9,770 nucleotides of DNA from Sedimentisphaerales bacterium (GTDB taxonomy: Bacteria; Planctomycetota; Phycisphaerae; Sedimentisphaerales; SG8-4). Position numbers and translations under genes: made by a program. Positions 6,822 through 9,770 of this stretch are shown here, in pieces. The notes beneath the pieces were generated by a model, which did no database searches, had not been told where the DNA came from, and was given only the letters and a program-made list of their open reading frames with translations. Position 1 is the first letter of the stretch. Each line of letters begins with the position of its first letter. The DNA lies in the NCBI GenBank assembly GCA_016932895.1, contig JAFGCA010000288.1:1-9770 (forward strand), in the 5' to 3' direction.

Positions 6822-8444
6822 ATGAAAACCTCGGGAATCTCACATTCCGTCCGCGGTGCCTGCGTCGGGCTTCTCGCGCTGGTTGCCCTCAATGCTTTGC
6901 CGTGCTGTGGCCAGGGTCTGGAGGACCTTACGCGGTGGAAGCCGGGCCGGAGTATGCGCGCCGGGTCCAACGTGTGGATCGAAGACGACATGTACGACGG
7001 CGCCAATAACAAGGACCGGCCGGACCGCATCGAAGCCGGACAGACCTACGTGATGGCCGACCTCAAAGGCCCCGGCGTCATCACCCACATCTGGCTGACC
7101 TTCCTGCAGGAACCGCACTTCTGGGTCACCGACGGCGCCGCCAACGGTCAGGAGATGCTCCTGCGCATCTACTGGGACGGCCGCAAAAAACCCGACGTCG
7201 AAGTCCCCGTCGCCGATTTCTTCGCCAACTGCTTCGGCAAGCGCATGGAGGTCATCAGCTACCCCGTCGTGGTCGAGGACGCCGACTCTTACAACTGCTT
7301 CTGGCACATGCCCTTCCGCAAGTCCGCACGCATCGAGGTGGTCAACCAGAGCACCAAGCCCATCCGCAAGCTCTATAACAACGTCGACTGGATCCAAAAG
7401 AAGTCGCTGCCCAGGAATACCATGTACTTCTGCGCCCAGTATCGACAGGAGTACCCGGCCAGAAACGGCCAGGACTACCTCGTGCTCGATGCCGAGGGGA
7501 AAGGGTATTACGTGGGCACCGTCTACGCCGTGCGGACCCGCAGCCCGTCCTGGTTCGGCGAGGGCGACGAGAAGATCTACATCGACGGCGAGAAAAAGCC
7601 GTCCATTCGCGGCACCGGCACCGAGGATTACTTCCTCTCGGCCTGGGGGCTCAAGAAGAACAGTACGCCCTACTTCGGCGTGCCGTACCTGAACCATACC
7701 GACCGCATCGTGGGCCAGATGACCTGTTCCTACCGCTGGCACATCCACGACCCGCTCGTCTTCAACAAGGGCATTCGCGTGACCTTCGAGACCTTCGGCT
7801 GGATGTCGGCTGACGAGAACAAGGAGCACGAACCGCATTCCTGGAACGAGCGCGAGGACGATTTCACCAGCGTGGCTTTCTGGTACCAGATGGGACCGAC
7901 GAAGAAGTTCACGGAGGTTCCGCCGGCCGCCGAACGCAAGCTCCCCAGCCTGGAACGCGTGCTCGTGTGGGGAAAGGACCATCTTGATTCCCGCCATCAC
8001 GGCGCGGGGCAGACGAGAGTGCAAGAAGGCGCCCGCTACCTGGAATCGGGCGGACAGCTTCTCTTCAAACCCGAATCCGTGGAGCAGGGCTGGCTGGAGA
8101 TTCCCTTCGAGGTCAAGGAGAAAGAGCCCTTACGGCTGCTGCTCGAACTGACGCGATCCTACGACTTCGGCATCTACCAGGTCTATCTCAACGGGGTCAA
8201 GCTGGGCGAACCGCTGGACCTTTACAAAGCGGAAACGGATCTCCGGGAGTTTCACCTGATGGACTTCTGGCCCGATCCCGGCTCATACAAGCTGCGGCTC
8301 GAATGCGTGGGCAAGAACCGCGAATCCACCGGCCACGGCATCGGCGTCAACTCCGTCCGTCTGCGGCAGCGCCGTCCTCGCGTCAAAGCGTTCGGCTACG
8401 ACAAGGACAAGGACTGGCGCCAAGAGCAGGTCTTGTACCGTTGA
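6822..8444 (+). CDS. Exported DUF2961 / GH172-family glycosidase
   Basis: 540 residues from ATG 6822, which has AAGGA 7 nt upstream; a TTG at 6807 is in frame but less likely. Residues 1 to about 32 form a signal peptide (LLALVALNALPCCGQG); the cysteines are preceded by Pro, which does not fit a lipobox. Residues about 40-350 carry the DUF2961 core: GPGVITHIWLTF, RIYWDG, VPVADFF, MPFRKSARIEVVNQS, NNVDW, YFCAQYRQE, WFGEGDEKIYIDG, GTGTEDYFLSAWG. DUF2961 is now CAZy family GH172, whose characterised members act on D-fructofuranosides (difructose dianhydride I) and D-arabinofuranosides. Glu247 (GEGDE) and Glu268 (GTEDY) are 21 residues apart, the spacing I recall for the catalytic pair of the Bifidobacterium enzyme, so activity is likely retained. 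Residues about 405-515 form a second beta-rich module (FGIYQVYLNGVKLGE), probably for sugar binding or trimer contacts. Substrate cannot be read from sequence. It is divergent from polA and followed by rnhA after 56 nt. Confidence 0.92.
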   Translation: MKTSGISHSVRGACVGLLALVALNALPCCGQGLEDLTRWKPGRSMRAGSNVWIEDDMYDGANNKDRPDRIEAGQTYVMADLKGPGVITHIWLTFLQEPHFWVTDGAANGQEMLLRIYWDGRKKPDVEVPVADFFANCFGKRMEVISYPVVVEDADSYNCFWHMPFRKSARIEVVNQSTKPIRKLYNNVDWIQKKSLPRNTMYFCAQYRQEYPARNGQDYLVLDAEGKGYYVGTVYAVRTRSPSWFGEGDEKIYIDGEKKPSIRGTGTEDYFLSAWGLKKNSTPYFGVPYLNHTDRIVGQMTCSYRWHIHDPLVFNKGIRVTFETFGWMSADENKEHEPHSWNEREDDFTSVAFWYQMGPTKKFTEVPPAAERKLPSLERVLVWGKDHLDSRHHGAGQTRVQEGARYLESGGQLLFKPESVEQGWLEIPFEVKEKEPLRLLLELTRSYDFGIYQVYLNGVKLGEPLDLYKAETDLREFHLMDFWPDPGSYKLRLECVGKNRESTGHGIGVNSVRLRQRRPRVKAFGYDKDKDWRQEQVLYR

Positions 8445-8500
8445 GAATCTGTCAACGCCCCTCTCGATATAGAACACAGACATTGCAGTTAAGGATGATG

Positions 8501-8980
8501 ATGACAGAAGTGACAATCTACACGGATGGAGGGTGCCACGGCAATCCCGGGCCGGGAGGCTATGGCGTGGTCCTGCTCAGCGGGCAGCACCGCAAGGAAT
8601 TATCCGGGGGCTACCAGCGCACCACGAACAACCGCATGGAACTGCTGGCCTGCATCAGGGCCCTGGAGGCCCTCAAGCAAACGTGCCGGGTCAGGCTTCA
8701 CAGCGACTCCAAGTACATCGTCGACAGCATCACCAAGGGCTGGGCCCGGCGCTGGCGGGCCAACGACTGGCGGCGCAACCGGACCGAAAAAGCGATCAAC
8801 CCCGACCTCTGGGCCCGCCTCCTGGACCTCTGCGAACGGCACGAAGTCAAGTTCATCTGGGTCAGGGGCCATGCCGGCAACAAGGAGAACGAACGCTGCG
8901 ACGCGCTCGTGCAAAAGGCCATCGCCGGCGGCAAGCTCAAGGAAGACACCAACTACGTCCGCCCCAAAACCGCCTCCTGA
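8501..8980 (+). CDS. rnhA: Ribonuclease HI
   Basis: 159 residues, close to the E. coli length. It cleaves the RNA strand of RNA-DNA hybrids, for example R-loops and replication primers, using two metal ions in the cytoplasm. The catalytic residues align with the E. coli enzyme almost number for number: D9 (YTDGGCHGNPGPGGYG), E47 (NRMELLA), D69 (HSDSKYI), H124 (VRGHAGNKEN) and D134 (CDALV). The basic protrusion that binds the hybrid is present (KGWARRWRANDWRRN, about 79-93). Three ATG codons stand in a row at 8495, 8498 and 8501. The ribosome binding site AAGGA (8491-8495) overlaps the first, so the third with a 5-nt spacer is the best start. The 56-nt gap after the GH172 gene has no clear promoter (only a weak TATAGA at 8468), so co-transcription with that gene is possible. 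Confidence 0.96.
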   Translation: MTEVTIYTDGGCHGNPGPGGYGVVLLSGQHRKELSGGYQRTTNNRMELLACIRALEALKQTCRVRLHSDSKYIVDSITKGWARRWRANDWRRNRTEKAINPDLWARLLDLCERHEVKFIWVRGHAGNKENERCDALVQKAIAGGKLKEDTNYVRPKTAS

Positions 8981-9039
8981 GCGTCCGGTACCTCGCTGCC
9001 AAGAGGCACAGAACGCTCCAGAATCTGCTAAACCCGCAG

Positions 9040-9068
9040 TTGACAAACGCCGACGGTTGTGGTAGAAA
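9040..9068 (+). promoter_or_regulatory. Strong extended -10 promoter
   Basis: Perfect -35 TTGACA at 9040-9045, a 17-nt spacer and -10 TAGAAA (4 of 6) at 9063-9068 preceded by TGG, a TGn extended -10. Predicted start near 9075. It is the strongest promoter in the window and lies 60 nt past the rnhA stop, facing the methyltransferase gene. Confidence 0.62.
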
Positions 9069-9103
9069 AATACTCGTCAGGGAGATTGTTCGGAAAGAAC
9101 GGC

Positions 9104-9208
9104 ATGCAGGCAGAAAACGACAGACAACTCGGGGCACGCTTCGGCTCGCCGATGGTGGTATGCGCCGGCGCGATCATAATTATTCCGGAGAAAATCAAGC
9201 TGCCCTGA
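9104..9208 (+). CDS. Possible 34-residue small ORF in the leader transcript
   Basis: ATG 9104 to TGA 9206-9208. The peptide begins MQAENDRQLGARFG, has a short hydrophobic run (MVVCAGAIIIIP) and ends EKIKLP. It is neatly framed by the promoter (about 30 nt upstream) and the terminator (24 nt after the stop). The ribosome binding site is weak (GGAA, 8-nt spacer), and the stop lies in the helix arm CCCTGA, so translation and RNA folding would compete. I do not recognise the peptide. It may simply be an open stretch in a non-coding RNA. Confidence 0.22.
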   Translation: MQAENDRQLGARFGSPMVVCAGAIIIIPEKIKLP

Positions 9209-9231
9209 GAAAAGCGATGACGCGGTTATTC

Positions 9232-9270
9232 AAAGCCTTCCGGAGCAGCACGTTCCGGAAGGCTTTTTTT
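9232..9270 (+). terminator. Intrinsic (Rho-independent) terminator
   Basis: AAAGCCTTCCGGA (9232-9244) and TCCGGAAGGCTTT (9254-9266) form a perfect 13-bp stem, extendable by one G-U and one C-G pair to leave a 5-nt loop, followed by a run of seven T (9264-9270). It lies upstream of the methyltransferase ATG rather than after a long gene. On the minus strand only a short T-run follows, so it works mainly for plus-strand transcripts. Confidence 0.92.
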
Positions 9271-9299
9271 GTTTCTTGCGCGATAAAGAGGACTGGAGT

Positions 9300-9770
9300 A
9301 TGAACGAACGGACGCAAGGCCCATGGCACGAGCAGGACGCATTCTGGCAAACGTTCGAGTCGGTGATCTTCGACCAGGAGCGACTGGACCTGGCTCCGGG
9401 AGAGGTGGAACACATCATCCGGCTGCTGGCACTGAAACCCGGAGATACCGTTTGCGACTTGTGCTGCGGCGTGGGTCGGCACAGCGCCGAGCTGGCGCGG
9501 CGAGGGTTCGCCGTAACCGCGGTGGACCGGACCCGGCGTTACCTGGAATCCGCGTGCGGCCGCGCCGGGGATGGCGACCTGAGCATCGAATTCGTCCAGG
9601 AAGATATGCGGGATTTCTGCCGGCCCGGCGGCTTCGACGCCGTGCTGAACCTCTTTACTTCGTTTGGCTACTTCGGCGCCCGCGCCGACGACCGCCGCGT
9701 CGTGGAAAACGCCTATCGGTCGCTGCGGCCCGGTGGGCGGTTCCTGATTGACGTGGTGGGCAAGGAAATC
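9300..9770 (+). CDS. Class I SAM-dependent methyltransferase (3' end missing)
   Basis: ATG 9300 with GAGG 8 nt upstream; 157 residues are visible and the frame is open at the window end. It transfers a methyl group from S-adenosylmethionine. The Rossmann-fold motifs are in order: motif I VCDLCCGVGRHSAELA (51-66, the SAM-binding glycine loop), motif II acidic residue AVD at 74-76, motif III QEDMRDF (100-106, acidic residue near the adenine), post-motif FDAVLNLFTSFGYF (112-125), then SLRPGGRFLIDVVGKE. The DLCCGVGRHS and FTSFGYF signatures are those of common small stand-alone bacterial methyltransferases; the substrate (small molecule, RNA or protein) cannot be inferred. No promoter fits in the 29 nt between the terminator and the ATG, so expression probably depends on readthrough of the upstream leader. 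Confidence 0.93.
   Translation, partial: MNERTQGPWHEQDAFWQTFESVIFDQERLDLAPGEVEHIIRLLALKPGDTVCDLCCGVGRHSAELARRGFAVTAVDRTRRYLESACGRAGDGDLSIEFVQEDMRDFCRPGGFDAVLNLFTSFGYFGARADDRRVVENAYRSLRPGGRFLIDVVGKEI

Larger units (their letters stand above)
9075..9270 (+). ncRNA. Candidate small RNA or attenuator leader of the methyltransferase gene
   Basis: A strong promoter ends at 9068 and a textbook terminator ends at 9270, defining a transcript of about 195 nt. Visible folding: TCAGGG (9077-9082) pairs perfectly with CCCTGA (9203-9208), with GATT (9084-9087) to AATC (9193-9196) inside it, giving a long-range closing helix. GTTC-GGAAA-GAAC (9088-9100) makes a local hairpin. I recognise no Rfam family. 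The terminator ends 29 nt before the methyltransferase ATG, so the unit may be a regulated leader in which the gene is reached only by readthrough, or an independent small RNA. A 34-codon ORF inside it is the other possibility. Together with the rnhA-proximal 60 nt, this accounts for the stretch 8981-9299. Confidence 0.42.

Noticed and set aside
6822..6917. Lipoprotein signal in the GH172 protein
   Set aside because: The residue before the first cysteine is Pro, which does not fit the lipobox; a standard signal peptide is more likely.
6647..7030. N-terminal extension of DNA polymerase I by 128 residues
   Set aside because: The extension overlaps the divergent GH172 promoter and 5' coding region, has no family similarity, and the 5' nuclease domain begins naturally at MPRTLYIIDG.
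8303..8500. Longer N-terminus for ribonuclease HI
   Set aside because: It would overlap the end of the GH172 gene in another phase; the family start and the AAGGA site support 8501.
9130..9225. Fluoride (crcB-type) riboswitch
   Set aside because: Short stretches (GATGG, CTGCCCTGA, GATGA) look similar, but the pairing partners that make the pseudoknotted core are absent and the downstream gene is not a fluoride transporter.
1..9770. CRISPR array, tRNA, rRNA, insertion sequence or prophage genes
   Set aside because: No regularly spaced repeats, cloverleaf sequences, transposase or phage motifs were seen on either strand.

Overview
The window is GC-rich (coding parts clearly above 60% GC by eye). 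Its gene content points to a heterotrophic Planctomycetota bacterium, probably Phycisphaerae-like: secreted right-handed beta-helix proteins, FG-GAP/VCBS repeat proteins and DUF2961 (GH172) enzymes beside housekeeping replication genes. The lineage is inferred from protein style only; there is no rRNA or other marker here.

Layout. (1) 1-1752, plus strand: the 3' part of a large extracellular beta-helix protein with a C-terminal jelly-roll-like domain, possibly a GH141-type glycosidase. (2) 1848-1946, minus strand: a 32-residue Lys/Arg-rich microprotein with a good ribosome binding site. (3) 2207-3532, minus strand: an exported FG-GAP/VCBS beta-propeller protein whose reading frame is interrupted once by an in-frame TGA (3227-3229). 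Family sequence continues on both sides in the same frame, and a perfect 7-bp hairpin starts 12 nt after the TGA, where a bacterial SECIS element would sit. This makes it a candidate selenoprotein. (4) 3905-6646, minus strand: complete DNA polymerase I with all three domains intact; its consensus promoter lies so close to the ATG that the mRNA may be leaderless. (5) 6822-8444, plus strand, divergent from polA: an exported DUF2961/GH172 glycosidase with the two expected glutamates. (6) 8501-8980, plus strand: ribonuclease HI. (7) 8981-9299: a strong extended -10 promoter, about 195 nt of transcript and a textbook intrinsic terminator, which is a small RNA or a leader/attenuator for the next gene. 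(8) 9300-9770, plus strand: the 5' part of a class I SAM-dependent methyltransferase that runs off the window.

How the genes fit together. polA and rnhA share a theme (RNA primer removal and gap filling) but are separated by the glycosidase gene and lie on opposite strands. The beta-helix protein and the GH172 enzyme fit degradation of plant, algal or bacterial polysaccharide outside the cytoplasm, but no transporter, sulfatase or regulator is present, so this is not a recognisable polysaccharide utilisation locus. The two features most worth following up are the UGA/hairpin pair in the FG-GAP gene and the promoter-terminator unit in front of the methyltransferase.
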